A stretch of DNA of 64,000 bases from Escherichia coli DSM 30083 = JCM 1649 = ATCC 11775 (GTDB lineage: Bacteria; Pseudomonadota; Gammaproteobacteria; Enterobacterales; Enterobacteriaceae): NCBI RefSeq assembly GCF_003697165.2, contig NZ_CP033092.2, positions 4,588,001 to 4,652,000 of the forward strand, given 5' to 3'. Below, one piece after another: positions 31,018 through 40,262 of the stretch. The first letter of the stretch is position 1; each line of letters begins with the position of its first letter. The notes beneath the pieces are model-generated. The model saw only the letters and a program-made list of their open reading frames with translations, had not been told where the DNA came from and did not search any database. The translations under genes were made by a program, and so were the position numbers.

Positions 31018-33280
31018 CCTGGATCTCCTTCGACAGTTCGACAAAGAAGGCGCTGTATCCGGCAACGCGCACCACCAGCCCGGCATAATCTTGTGGGCGC
31101 TGTTGCGCTTCCCGTAACGTGTCGGCGTTCACCACGTTAAACTGAATATGCTGCAACTTAAGCTGGGTAAACGCCCGTAAGAAGTCGGCCAGTTTGCGTA
31201 ATCCCGCTTCACCTTCCAGGGTCGCCGGAGTGAATTTCACGTTCAGCAACGTACCGTTAGACAGCAGCGTATTATCGAGCTTACTGACTGATTTCAGCAC
31301 CGCCGTTGGCCCTTGTGCATCCTGACCCAGCATGGGTGACAAGCCACCGTCTGCCAGTTGTTCCCCGGCAAAACGACCGTCTGGCGTCGCGCCAACCACC
31401 GATCCCAACGGGACGTGAGCAGAAACGGTATACGATCCTGGCGTGAAGTAGCCGCCGCGCGGGTTCTGGTATTTTTCCACTTCTTTGCAGTAGTGGCGTA
31501 ACAGTTCGGCGCTGATGTTATCCACCTCGTCGATATCGTTACCGTATTTCTCGAAGCGGTTAATTAAGCGAGCGCGGACTTTTTCGCCTTCTGGCGTGGC
31601 GAAGTTGGCTTTTAATACCGACAGCAATTCGTCAAAACTTAAACGCTGTTGATCAAAAATCATCCCTTTCAACGCATGGAGAGAATCGCTCAGGTTGGCG
31701 ATACCGATCCCCTGTACGCCGGAGAAGTTATAACGCGCGCCGCCGTCAGTAATATCGCGGCCTTTTTCCAGACAATCGCTGATAAAAGACGAGAGTAGCG
31801 GTACAGGTGCCCAGTCGCGATGGCCGATATCACAAATATTGCTGCCCTCAACCATCAGGGTGATGTAGTGGCTGATCTTGGCGCGGATCTGTTCCAGTAA
31901 ACCTTCATAAGTCAGCGCAGCGTTGCCTTCATTTTCATGCAGGCAGATTTCCATCACTTTCAGCAGGTTAAACATCGCGATGTCATGCAAGCCGTAGGTT
32001 CTGCCGGGAATAGATAATTCCACACAGCCCACTACGGAATAGTCGCGCGCATCTTCCAGCGAAACGCCACGGTTGAGGAACGCTGGCACCACCACTTCAT
32101 CGTTAAAGATTTGCGGAATACCGGTGCCGAGGCGAATGGTTTCTGCGGTTTTCATCAGGAACGGCGTGTCGATCAAGGCGTTAGTGCGCACGCCGAGGTT
32201 CGGTTGCGGTAATTGCACGCTTTGATAAGCGTCAAGGCAAAGGAACGAAAGCACGTTCACCGCGCTACGTCCGTTCTCGGTTAACCCGCCGAGCAGTGCG
32301 GTATAGCCGGTAGGGAAACCTGCGAAATAACGCGCGCTACTGGTGGAGCGCAACAGCACGATGTCGTTGCATTTCACCCATAAAGATTCGAGCAGTTCTT
32401 TCAGGAATGCCGGATCTTCGCCCTGGGTTAATGATGTCTGATAGAACGGCAACATATACTGGTCGAAGCGCCCCAACGATAGCGAACTGGCGTTGGATTC
32501 GTATTGCAGAATGATGTTCATGTACCAGAATAACTGGCACGCCTGCCAGAACGTCTGCGGCTTATGTTCGGCGTTATGGCGGGAGATCTCCGCAATGGTC
32601 AGCAGTTCTTCGCGACGCTGGCCATCAGTGCAGCTTGCCGCCATCGTTTCCGCCAGTTCGGCGTAACGCAAAATATGTTTCTGCGAGGCTTCCAGCAGTA
32701 ACAGCGCTGCCTGATAAAAGTGATTCTCCGGCTGTTGCTGACAATGTTGCTGCATCTGTGCCACCAGCTCCCCCAGCCCGTGATTCAGCAGGCGCGGGTA
32801 ATCAATAATAATGTGCCCCTGGCCTTTATCCGTCTGGTTGATGCTGAAAATCTGCGTGCTGGTCGCGGCTTTTACTTCATCCGTCATCTGCCCGTTGATG
32901 AAATCTTTCATCGAACGTTTTTCCCAGTACGGGAACAACTCTTCGCGGTAGATACGTTTATCTTCTTCGCTGATAGCAAAGCGGTCCTGCGGACGCGTCG
33001 GGAATTGATCCAGCTCTTTCAGCAGCCAGTAAGGGTCCATTTCCGGCGACATAATCCCGGCGCGTGGTTTTACGGTGCGGTTACCGGCAATCAGTTCTTC
33101 ATCACGAATCGAAATTTCAACGTGTTCAAGGATATACGCTGTTGCTTTCGCCCGACGCATTATCACCGGCTCCCCTTCGGTTTGCCGATGGCTGGCGGTA
33201 TAAAGCAACGCCCGCTCCAGCGAGATTTCACGGGTATTGGCAAACAGTGCAGTTTTGAGGCGAGAGATACGATTCGTCAT
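30983..33280 (-). CDS. pflD: glycyl-radical enzyme, pyruvate formate-lyase-like
   Basis: A 765-residue glycyl-radical enzyme of the PFL/diol-dehydratase group. The radical glycine lies in VRVAGYSAFF near the C terminus (about residue 741). The active-site cysteine is in SVVGCVELSIPG (about residue 425). PFL itself has two adjacent cysteines at the active site; here there is one. That fits the diol/glycerol-dehydratase-type branch better than true pyruvate formate-lyase, so the PFL name should be read with caution. It works with PflC. It is encoded between frwB and pflC, suggesting that a PTS-imported phosphorylated polyol or sugar may feed it. Confidence 0.93.
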   Translation of the reverse strand: MTNRISRLKTALFANTREISLERALLYTASHRQTEGEPVIMRRAKATAYILEHVEISIRDEELIAGNRTVKPRAGIMSPEMDPYWLLKELDQFPTRPQDRFAISEEDKRIYREELFPYWEKRSMKDFINGQMTDEVKAATSTQIFSINQTDKGQGHIIIDYPRLLNHGLGELVAQMQQHCQQQPENHFYQAALLLLEASQKHILRYAELAETMAASCTDGQRREELLTIAEISRHNAEHKPQTFWQACQLFWYMNIILQYESNASSLSLGRFDQYMLPFYQTSLTQGEDPAFLKELLESLWVKCNDIVLLRSTSSARYFAGFPTGYTALLGGLTENGRSAVNVLSFLCLDAYQSVQLPQPNLGVRTNALIDTPFLMKTAETIRLGTGIPQIFNDEVVVPAFLNRGVSLEDARDYSVVGCVELSIPGRTYGLHDIAMFNLLKVMEICLHENEGNAALTYEGLLEQIRAKISHYITLMVEGSNICDIGHRDWAPVPLLSSFISDCLEKGRDITDGGARYNFSGVQGIGIANLSDSLHALKGMIFDQQRLSFDELLSVLKANFATPEGEKVRARLINRFEKYGNDIDEVDNISAELLRHYCKEVEKYQNPRGGYFTPGSYTVSAHVPLGSVVGATPDGRFAGEQLADGGLSPMLGQDAQGPTAVLKSVSKLDNTLLSNGTLLNVKFTPATLEGEAGLRKLADFLRAFTQLKLQHIQFNVVNADTLREAQQRPQDYAGLVVRVAGYSAFFVELSKEIQDDIIRRTAHQL

Positions 33281-33304
33281 GAGGAACTCCTGTGGGAAAG
33301 CGAA

Positions 33305-33322
33305 CCCGCCCTTGCGGGCGGG
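33305..33322. repeat. GC hairpin between frwB and pflD
   Basis: An inverted repeat cccgcc / ggcggg sits in the 50-bp gap between frwB and pflD. It could be a partial terminator or RNA-stability element that lowers pflD relative to frwB expression. Confidence 0.5.
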
Positions 33323-33330
33323 ATAAGAAC

Positions 33331-33651
33331 TTAAGCGGTTTGTGCCAGGTGAGCTTCAATTTTGCTCATAATGGCGTCAGCACGCTTTACCGCGTCGCTG
33401 ATGTTGACACGCACGATAGTCTTGCCAGCAAAACGCTCTTCAAATTTGATGCCGATATCTTTGGTCAAAATCACCATATCGGCGCTTGCCACGTCTTCCG
33501 CAGTCAGTTCATTTTCCAGACCAATCGACCCCTGGGTTTCTACTTTCACTTCCCAGCCTTTCGCTTTCGCGGCGCTTTCCAGCGCCTCTGCCGCCATATA
33601 AGTATGGGCAACACCTGAAGGACATGCGGTTACTGCGATAATTTTCGTCAT
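33331..33651 (-). CDS. frwB: PTS fructose-like EIIB component 2
   Basis: A 106-residue EIIB phosphocarrier with the phosphocysteine in VTACPSGVAHTYMAAEALE (about Cys9). It passes phosphate to the sugar moved by FrwC. The stop is followed by the GC hairpin and pflD. It is similar to FrwD, as expected for two fructose-type EIIB domains. Confidence 0.95.
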   Translation of the reverse strand: MTKIIAVTACPSGVAHTYMAAEALESAAKAKGWEVKVETQGSIGLENELTAEDVASADMVILTKDIGIKFEERFAGKTIVRVNISDAVKRADAIMSKIEAHLAQTA

Positions 33652-33665
33652 GGCTCGTTCCTCAA

Positions 33666-34745
33666 TTAATTAATTTCAAAATCCAGATCCAGGTCGTCTT
33701 CCTTCTCTTCAGTTGAAGACCCATTTTTACGCGCCAGACTTTTCAGCACGTTCACGCAGACTGCCGTCACAACCGCCCCGACAGCCACTGCCGCGATGTA
33801 ACCCAACTTACCTTCAACCACCGGCAGCACAATCAGACCACCCCAGCCTGCATAGCACTGCGCACCGACCAGCGCCGCAGTTACCGCACCACAAACTGAA
33901 CCGACCATGATGGAAGGAATGACACGCAGCGGATCGGCAGCGGCGAAAGGAATCGCCCCTTCAGTAACGCCAACACAGCCCATCACCAGTGCCGCCTTGC
34001 CGGTTTCGCGCTCTTCTGCGGAGAAATTTTTACGACCAATCAGCGTCGCCAGCCCCATCCCCAGCGGTGGAACACAAATCCCAACAGCGGCAATAGCCAC
34101 CACGGTATAAACACCCTGAGCAACGCAAATCAGCATGAAGGCATAGGCCACTTTGTTAACCGGGCCGCCCATATCGAACGCCAGCATCAGACCCATGATC
34201 ACCGCCAGCATAACAATGCTGCCCTGCTGCATCCCCTGAAGCCACTGGGTCAGGCTGTTGGTCAACGCCCCCACCGGCTCGCCCAGCCCCCACATCATGA
34301 CGCCAGCGGTAATCAGTGTGCCGACGATTGGAATGATGAAGATTGGCATCACCGAGCGCAGAACTTTATGCACCGGAATTTTCTTCAGGTAATGCACCAC
34401 GATGCCGCCGATAATCCCGGCGATCAGCGCACCAAAGAAGCCCGCGCCAAAGCTGTTACCAACCCAGGCACCGATAGCGCATGGAGCCAGCGCAGAACGT
34501 TCTGCAATGGAATAACCGATGTAAGCGGCGAGGAAAGGCACCATCAGCGTCAAACCTGCAACGCCGATATCAAACAGTTTTTTCAGATTCGGATCGGCTA
34601 CGGCATCCGGCACTGCGCCTTTGCCATACAACATGACGGAAACCGCCAGCAAAATACCGCCCGATACCACGAAGGGAATCATGTGTGAAACGCCCGTCAT
34701 TAAATGCTGACGGGTATTTTTCAGGATCTGCACCAACTCATTCAT
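33666..34745 (-). CDS. frwC: PTS fructose-like EIIC permease component
   Basis: A 359-residue membrane permease with about nine or ten hydrophobic helices and an acidic C-terminal tail (EEKEDDLDLDFEIN). Fructose-family EIIC motifs visible are HLMTGVSHMIPFVVSGGI near the N terminus, FDMGGPVNKVAYAF and MGCVGVTEGAIPFAAADPLR. It forms the translocation channel used with FrwB and FrwD and is the first gene of its operon, divergent from ptsA. The transported sugar is unknown. Confidence 0.95.
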   Translation of the reverse strand: MNELVQILKNTRQHLMTGVSHMIPFVVSGGILLAVSVMLYGKGAVPDAVADPNLKKLFDIGVAGLTLMVPFLAAYIGYSIAERSALAPCAIGAWVGNSFGAGFFGALIAGIIGGIVVHYLKKIPVHKVLRSVMPIFIIPIVGTLITAGVMMWGLGEPVGALTNSLTQWLQGMQQGSIVMLAVIMGLMLAFDMGGPVNKVAYAFMLICVAQGVYTVVAIAAVGICVPPLGMGLATLIGRKNFSAEERETGKAALVMGCVGVTEGAIPFAAADPLRVIPSIMVGSVCGAVTAALVGAQCYAGWGGLIVLPVVEGKLGYIAAVAVGAVVTAVCVNVLKSLARKNGSSTEEKEDDLDLDFEIN

Positions 34746-35053
34746 AAGCTGCTCCCGGGCTTGCGAAAGCCCATGTCCATATTTTTGATGGAAGAAACAA
34801 TAGGCAATCGCAGGCGGAGCAAACAGTGGATAAAAAGGCCATTTACTGGACTTTTGTAATATCAGTACAAAAATGCGATCCGCCTCATAACTTGCGATAA
34901 TCCGGAAGCATGCCGCAAAACGGCGTCTTGTGAGACGCGTCGCAAATTGACGGTTACATTACATTTGTCCAGCTTTTGGCAGATTTGTCACATGGCAGGC
35001 CGTTACCGTGCGCTCTTATCCTGTAAACAGAAAACCGTACCGGGAGAAAGGCA
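34746..35053. other. divergent control region between frwC and ptsA
   Basis: This 308-bp interval has no supported gene. It contains promoters for both frw operon arms, and ptsA has a strong ribosome site (gggagaaagg). I see a small inverted repeat around gacgcgtc near 34937 but no operator that I can name. Confidence 0.6.
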
Positions 35054-37555
35054 ATGGCCCTGATTGTGGAATTTATTTGTGAGCTACCTAACGGCGTCCA
35101 TGCGCGTCCGGCAAGCCACGTTGAAACGCTGTGTAATACTTTTTCATCACAAATTGAGTGGCATAACCTGCGCACTGACCGCAAGGGCAACGCCAAAAGC
35201 GCCCTTGCGCTGATTGGCACCGATACGCTGGTGGGCGATAACTGCCAGTTACTGATTTCCGGGGCCGACGAACAGGAAGCGTACCAGCGTTTAAGCCAAT
35301 GGCTGCGCGATGAATTCCCCCACTGCGACGCACCGCTGGCGGAAGTAAAATCTGACGAACTGGAACCACTGCCGGTTTCACTGACCAATCTGAATCCGCA
35401 AATTATCCGTGCTCGCACCGTGTGCAGTGGTAGCGCAGGCGGCATTCTGACGCCGATCTCTTCTTTAGATCTCAATGCGCTGGGTAATCTTCCCGCAGCC
35501 AAAGGCGTTGACGCCGAACAATCCGCACTGGAAAACGGTCTGACGCTGGTACTGAAAAACATAGAGTTTCGTCTGCTGGATAGCGACGGTGCTACCAGCG
35601 CGATTCTGGAAGCGCACCGATCCCTGGCTGGCGATACTTCCCTGCGCGAACATTTACTGGCAGGTGTCAGCGCCGGATTAAGCTGCGCCGAAGCGATTGT
35701 TGCCAGTGCGAATCACTTTTGCGAAGAGTTCGCCCGTTCCAGCAGCAGCTACCTGCAAGAACGTGCCCTGGACGTACGCGACGTCTGCTTCCAGTTACTC
35801 CAGCAAATCTACGGTGAGCAACGCTTCCCGGCACCGGGCAAACTGACGCAGCCCGCCATTTGTATGGCTGATGAACTGACCCCCAGCCAGTTCCTCGAAC
35901 TGGATAAAAATCATCTCAAAGGTCTGTTACTGAAAAGTGGCGGCACCACCTCACATACTGTGATCCTTGCCCGTTCGTTCAACATTCCGACGCTGGTAGG
36001 TGTGGATATTGCTGCCCTTACTCCGTGGCAGCATCAGACGATTTATATCGACGGCAACGCAGGGGCGATTGTGGTTGAGCCAGGGGAATCCGTGGCCCGT
36101 TATTATCAGCAAGAAGCCCGCGTACAGGACGCTCTGCGTGAGCAACAGCGTGTCTGGCTGACCCAGCAAGCGCGTACCGCTGACGGTATCCGCATTGAAA
36201 TTGCCGCTAACATCGCTCACTCCGTGGAAGCGCAGGCCGCATTCGGCAATGGTGCGGAAGGCGTTGGTTTGTTCCGCACTGAAATGCTCTATATGGATCG
36301 CACCAGTGCACCGGGCGAAAGCGAGCTGTACAACATTTTTTGTCAGGCGCTGGAGTCTGCCAACGGACGCAGCATTATTGTGCGCACTATGGACATTGGC
36401 GGTGATAAACCCGTTGATTATCTGAACATTCCGGCAGAAGCTAACCCGTTCCTCGGTTATCGCGCGGTGCGTATTTATGAAGAATACGCGTCGTTGTTTA
36501 CCACACAACTACGGTCGATCCTGCGCGCCTCTGCTCACGGCAGCCTGAAAATCATGATCCCGATGATCTCCTCAATGGAAGAGATCTTATGGGTGAAAGA
36601 AAAACTGGCGGAAGCCAAACAGCAACTGCGTAACGAACACATTCCGTTTGATGAGAAGATCCAGCTCGGCATCATGCTGGAAGTGCCGTCGGTGATGTTC
36701 ATCATCGATCAATGCTGCGAAGAGATTGATTTCTTTAGTATTGGTAGTAATGACCTGACGCAATATCTACTGGCAGTGGATCGCGATAACGCTAAGGTGA
36801 CTCGTCACTACAACAGCCTGAATCCGGCCTTCTTGCGGGCGCTCGATTACGCCGTGCAGGCGGTGCATCGCCAGGGCAAATGGATTGGTCTGTGCGGTGA
36901 ACTGGGAGCGAAAGGTTCCGTGCTGCCGTTGCTGGTCGGTTTAGGGCTGGATGAACTCAGCATGAGCGCACCATCAATTCCGGCGGCGAAAGCGCGGATG
37001 GCGCAACTTGATAGCCGTGAGTGCCGCCAGTTGCTCAACCAGGCAATGGCCTGCCGTACTTCGCTGGAAGTGGAACACCTGCTGGCGCAATTCCGCATGA
37101 CCCAACAGGACGCACCGCTGGTCACCGCCGAGTGCATCACACTGGAAAGCGACTGGCGCAGCAAAGAAGAAGTGCTCAAAGGCATGACCGATAACCTGCT
37201 GCTGGCGGGCCGCTGCCGCTATCCGCGTAAACTGGAAGCCGACTTGTGGGCGCGCGAGGCCGTTTTCTCTACCGGTCTGGGCTTTAGTTTCGCCATTCCC
37301 CACAGTAAATCGGAACACATTGAGCAATCCACCATCAGCGTAGCGCGTCTGCAAGCGCCAGTGCGCTGGGGCGATGATGAAGCGCAATTCATCATTATGT
37401 TAACCCTGAACAAACACGCCGCGGGCGATCAACATATGCGCATTTTCTCGCGCCTCGCTCGTCGCATCATGCACGAAGAATTCCGTAATGCGCTGGTTAA
37501 CGCCGCCTCTGCCGACGCTATCGCCAGCCTGCTGCAACATGAACTGGAACTGTAA
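35054..37555 (+). CDS. ptsA: multiphosphoryl transfer protein (HPr-EI-EIIA fusion)
   Basis: An 833-residue cytoplasmic fusion supplying all soluble PTS steps for the Frw system. Domains in order are HPr-like at about 1-85 with His16 in GVHARPAS, and enzyme I at about 115-650. EI has the phosphohistidine in GGTTSHTVILAR (about 300), the PEP-binding FRTEMLY, and active cysteine motif LCGELGA. The fructose-type EIIA at about 685-833 has its histidine in FAIPHSKSEHI. The length equals E. coli PtsA (FrwA). It starts the ptsA-fsaB-gldA operon, divergent from frwC. Confidence 0.96.
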   Translation: MALIVEFICELPNGVHARPASHVETLCNTFSSQIEWHNLRTDRKGNAKSALALIGTDTLVGDNCQLLISGADEQEAYQRLSQWLRDEFPHCDAPLAEVKSDELEPLPVSLTNLNPQIIRARTVCSGSAGGILTPISSLDLNALGNLPAAKGVDAEQSALENGLTLVLKNIEFRLLDSDGATSAILEAHRSLAGDTSLREHLLAGVSAGLSCAEAIVASANHFCEEFARSSSSYLQERALDVRDVCFQLLQQIYGEQRFPAPGKLTQPAICMADELTPSQFLELDKNHLKGLLLKSGGTTSHTVILARSFNIPTLVGVDIAALTPWQHQTIYIDGNAGAIVVEPGESVARYYQQEARVQDALREQQRVWLTQQARTADGIRIEIAANIAHSVEAQAAFGNGAEGVGLFRTEMLYMDRTSAPGESELYNIFCQALESANGRSIIVRTMDIGGDKPVDYLNIPAEANPFLGYRAVRIYEEYASLFTTQLRSILRASAHGSLKIMIPMISSMEEILWVKEKLAEAKQQLRNEHIPFDEKIQLGIMLEVPSVMFIIDQCCEEIDFFSIGSNDLTQYLLAVDRDNAKVTRHYNSLNPAFLRALDYAVQAVHRQGKWIGLCGELGAKGSVLPLLVGLGLDELSMSAPSIPAAKARMAQLDSRECRQLLNQAMACRTSLEVEHLLAQFRMTQQDAPLVTAECITLESDWRSKEEVLKGMTDNLLLAGRCRYPRKLEADLWAREAVFSTGLGFSFAIPHSKSEHIEQSTISVARLQAPVRWGDDEAQFIIMLTLNKHAAGDQHMRIFSRLARRIMHEEFRNALVNAASADAIASLLQHELEL

Positions 37556-37566
37556 AAGGAAACATC

Positions 37567-38229
37567 ATGGAACTGTATCTGGACACCGCTAACGTCGCAG
37601 AAGTCGAACGTCTGGCACGCATATTCCCGATTGCCGGGGTGACAACTAACCCGAGCATTATCGCTGCCAGCAAGGAGTCCATCTGGGAAGTGCTGCCGCG
37701 CCTTCAAAAAGCGATCGGTGATGAGGGCATTCTGTTTGCTCAGACCATGAGCCGCGACGCGCAGGGTATGGTGAAAGAAGCGAAACACCTGCGCGACGCT
37801 ATTCCGGGCATTGTGGTGAAAATTCCGGTAACCTCTGAAGGTCTGGCAGCAATTAAAATGCTGAAGAAAGAAGGCATTACTACGCTGGGAACCGCAGTGT
37901 ACAGCGCCGCGCAAGGATTACTGGCGGCGCTGGCTGGAGCCAAATACGTTGCTCCATACGTTAACCGCGTAGATGCCCAGGGCGGTGACGGCATTCGTAC
38001 TGTACAGGAGTTGCAAGCGTTACTGGAAATGCATGCGCCAGAAAGCATGGTGCTGGCTGCCAGCTTTAAAACACCACGTCAGGCGCTGGATTGTTTGCTG
38101 GCTGGATGTGAATCCATCACACTGCCCTTAGATGTAGCGCAACAAATGCTTAACACCCCTGCGGTAGAGTCAGCTATAGAGAAGTTCGAGCACGACTGGA
38201 ATGCCGCATTTGACACTACTCATCTCTAA
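37567..38229 (+). CDS. fsaB: fructose-6-phosphate aldolase 2
   Basis: FsaB (TalC) cleaves fructose-6-phosphate to dihydroxyacetone and glyceraldehyde-3-phosphate, and belongs to the small transaldolase family. The 220-residue protein has the N-terminal MELYLDTANVAEVERLARI and TTNPSIIAAS motifs. The Schiff-base lysine is in IVVKIPVTSEG (about Lys85). It lies 11 nt after ptsA and 10 nt before gldA. This fits the idea that dihydroxyacetone made here is handled by the glycerol dehydrogenase next door. Confidence 0.97.
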   Translation: MELYLDTANVAEVERLARIFPIAGVTTNPSIIAASKESIWEVLPRLQKAIGDEGILFAQTMSRDAQGMVKEAKHLRDAIPGIVVKIPVTSEGLAAIKMLKKEGITTLGTAVYSAAQGLLAALAGAKYVAPYVNRVDAQGGDGIRTVQELQALLEMHAPESMVLAASFKTPRQALDCLLAGCESITLPLDVAQQMLNTPAVESAIEKFEHDWNAAFDTTHL

Positions 38230-38239
38230 AGGAGTAATT

Positions 38240-39343
38240 ATGGACCGCATTATTCAATCACCAGGTAAATACATCCAGGGCGCAGATGTAATTAATCGTC
38301 TGGGCGAGTACCTGAAGCCACTGGCGGAACGCTGGTTAGTGGTGGGTGACAAATTTGTTTTAGGTTTTGCTCAATCCACTGTCGAGAAAAGCTTTAAAGA
38401 TGCTGGACTGGTAGTAGAAATTGCGCCGTTTGGCGGTGAATGTTCGCAAAATGAGATCGACCGTCTGCGTGGCATCGCGGAGACTGCGCAGTGTGGCGCA
38501 ATTCTCGGTATCGGTGGCGGAAAAACCCTCGATACTGCCAAAGCACTGGCACATTTCATGGGTGTTCCGGTAGCGATCGCACCGACTATCGCTTCTACCG
38601 ACGCACCGTGCAGCGCATTGTCTGTTATCTACACCGATGAGGGTGAGTTTGACCGCTATCTGCTGTTGCCAAATAACCCGAATATGGTCATTGTCGACAC
38701 CAAAATCGTCGCTGGCGCGCCCGCGCGTCTGTTAGCGGCGGGTATTGGCGATGCGCTGGCAACCTGGTTTGAAGCGCGTGCCTGTTCCCGTAGCGGCGCG
38801 ACCACCATGGCGGGTGGCAAGTGCACTCAGGCAGCGCTGGCACTGGCTGAACTGTGCTACAACACCCTGCTGGAAGAAGGCGAAAAAGCGATGCTTGCCG
38901 CCGAACAGCATGTAGTGACTCCGGCGCTGGAGCGCGTGATTGAAGCGAACACCTATTTGAGTGGCGTTGGTTTTGAAAGCGGCGGGCTGGCGGCGGCACA
39001 CGCGGTACATAACGGCCTGACCGCTATCCCGGACGCGCATCACTATTATCATGGTGAAAAAGTAGCATTCGGTACGCTGACGCAGCTGGTGCTGGAAAAC
39101 GCGTCGGTGGAGGAAATCGAAACCGTAGCTGCGCTTAGCCATGCGGTAGGTTTGCCAATAACTCTCGCTCAACTGGATATTAGAGAAGATGTCCCGGCGA
39201 AAATGCGAATTGTGGCAGAAGCGGCATGTGCAGAAGGTGAAACCATCCACAACATGCCTGGCGGCGCGACGCCAGATCAGGTTTACGCCGCACTGCTGGT
39301 AGCCGACCAGTATGGTCAGCGTTTCCTGCAAGAGTGGGAATAA
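38240..39343 (+). CDS. gldA: glycerol dehydrogenase
   Basis: GldA is an NAD-dependent, zinc-containing dehydrogenase interconverting glycerol and dihydroxyacetone; it also acts on methylglyoxal-derived diols. The 367-residue protein shows the NAD-binding GIGGGKTLDTAK at about 94-105. The zinc ligands are in AAGIGDALATWFEA (Asp), AAHAVHNG (His) and YYHGEKVAFG (His). The start MDRIIQSPG is used; the frame is open upstream into fsaB. A long perfect hairpin follows the stop. Confidence 0.97.
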   Translation: MDRIIQSPGKYIQGADVINRLGEYLKPLAERWLVVGDKFVLGFAQSTVEKSFKDAGLVVEIAPFGGECSQNEIDRLRGIAETAQCGAILGIGGGKTLDTAKALAHFMGVPVAIAPTIASTDAPCSALSVIYTDEGEFDRYLLLPNNPNMVIVDTKIVAGAPARLLAAGIGDALATWFEARACSRSGATTMAGGKCTQAALALAELCYNTLLEEGEKAMLAAEQHVVTPALERVIEANTYLSGVGFESGGLAAAHAVHNGLTAIPDAHHYYHGEKVAFGTLTQLVLENASVEEIETVAALSHAVGLPITLAQLDIREDVPAKMRIVAEAACAEGETIHNMPGGATPDQVYAALLVADQYGQRFLQEWE

Positions 39344-39350
39344 CCTACTC

Positions 39351-39377
39351 CAAACTCCCGGCTTGTCCGGGAGTTTG
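39351..39377 (+). terminator. hairpin after gldA
   Basis: An 11-bp perfect stem (caaactcccgg / ccgggagtttg) with a 5-nt loop begins 8 nt after the gldA stop. It lacks a long T-run but is the probable operon end or RNA-protecting structure. Confidence 0.75.
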
Positions 39378-39388
39378 AACGCAAAATT

Positions 39389-39486
39389 GCCTGATGCGCT
39401 ACGCTTATCAGGCCTACGCAATCTCTGCAATATAGTAAATTTACGTACTTTTGTAGGCCGGATAAGGCGTTCACGCCGCATCCGGC
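39389..39486. repeat. BIME: two REP elements between gldA and yijF
   Basis: One REP unit (gcctgatgcgctacgcttat ... ggcctac, 39389-39417) and an inverted second unit (gtaggccggataaggcgttc ... catccggc, 39453-39486) form a BIME. Confidence 0.85.
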
Positions 39487-39618
39487 ACGCTGTGCCAGTA
39501 ATCTGAAACTTCCACCTTGTTCGGGTGTTTTTTTATCCGCTTCTGGACATTTTCTCCACAGAACAATCGTTAGCCCGGAAGGTCGAATCTGTGACTCTTA
39601 TTTTCACGGACGAAACAG

Positions 39619-40236
39619 ATGAAAGCTTCACTGGCGTTATTCAGTCTTCTGACGTTATTTACCAGTTACTCCTTAAAATCTCCCGCCGTTCCACCAACCG
39701 TGGTACAAATCCAGGCTAACACCAATCTTGCCATCGCAGACGGCGCCAGACTGCAAATCGGCAGCACGCTATTTTACGATCCGGCGTATGTGCAGCTTAC
39801 CTATCCTGGCGGTGATGTCCCGCAAGAACGCGGCGTATGTTCCGATGTGGTGATCCGTGCATTGCGCAGCCAGAAGGTCGATTTGCAGAAACTGGTGCAC
39901 GAAGATATGGCGAAGAATTTTGCTGCGTACCCGCAAAAATGGCAGTTAAAGCGCCCGGACAGCAACATCGATCACCGTCGGGTGCCTAATCTGGAAACCT
40001 GGTTTACCCGCCACGATAAAACACGCCCCACCAGCAAGAACCCCAGTGACTATCAAGCGGGCGATATTGTCTCCTGGCGATTAGATAACGGGCTGGCACA
40101 TATTGGGGTGGTGTCAGATGGCTTCGCCCGCGACGGTACGCCGCTGGTGATACATAACATTGGCGCAGGCGCGCAGGAAGAAGATGTACTGTTTAGCTGG
40201 CAGATGGTGGGGCACTATCGGTATTTTGCTAAATAA
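39619..40236 (+). CDS. yijF: DUF1287 family exported protein YijF
   Basis: A 205-residue protein of unknown function with an N-terminal hydrophobic signal-like segment (residues 1-23). The DUF1287 fold has a conserved cysteine in RGVCSDVVIRALR and a histidine in GLAHIGVVSDG. These suggest an NlpC/P60-like cysteine hydrolase arrangement, but activity is not established. Length matches the E. coli protein, and it appears monocistronic. Confidence 0.93.
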   Translation: MKASLALFSLLTLFTSYSLKSPAVPPTVVQIQANTNLAIADGARLQIGSTLFYDPAYVQLTYPGGDVPQERGVCSDVVIRALRSQKVDLQKLVHEDMAKNFAAYPQKWQLKRPDSNIDHRRVPNLETWFTRHDKTRPTSKNPSDYQAGDIVSWRLDNGLAHIGVVSDGFARDGTPLVIHNIGAGAQEEDVLFSWQMVGHYRYFAK

Positions 40237-40262
40237 GAGATCTCCCCACATGAAGAAAAAAT

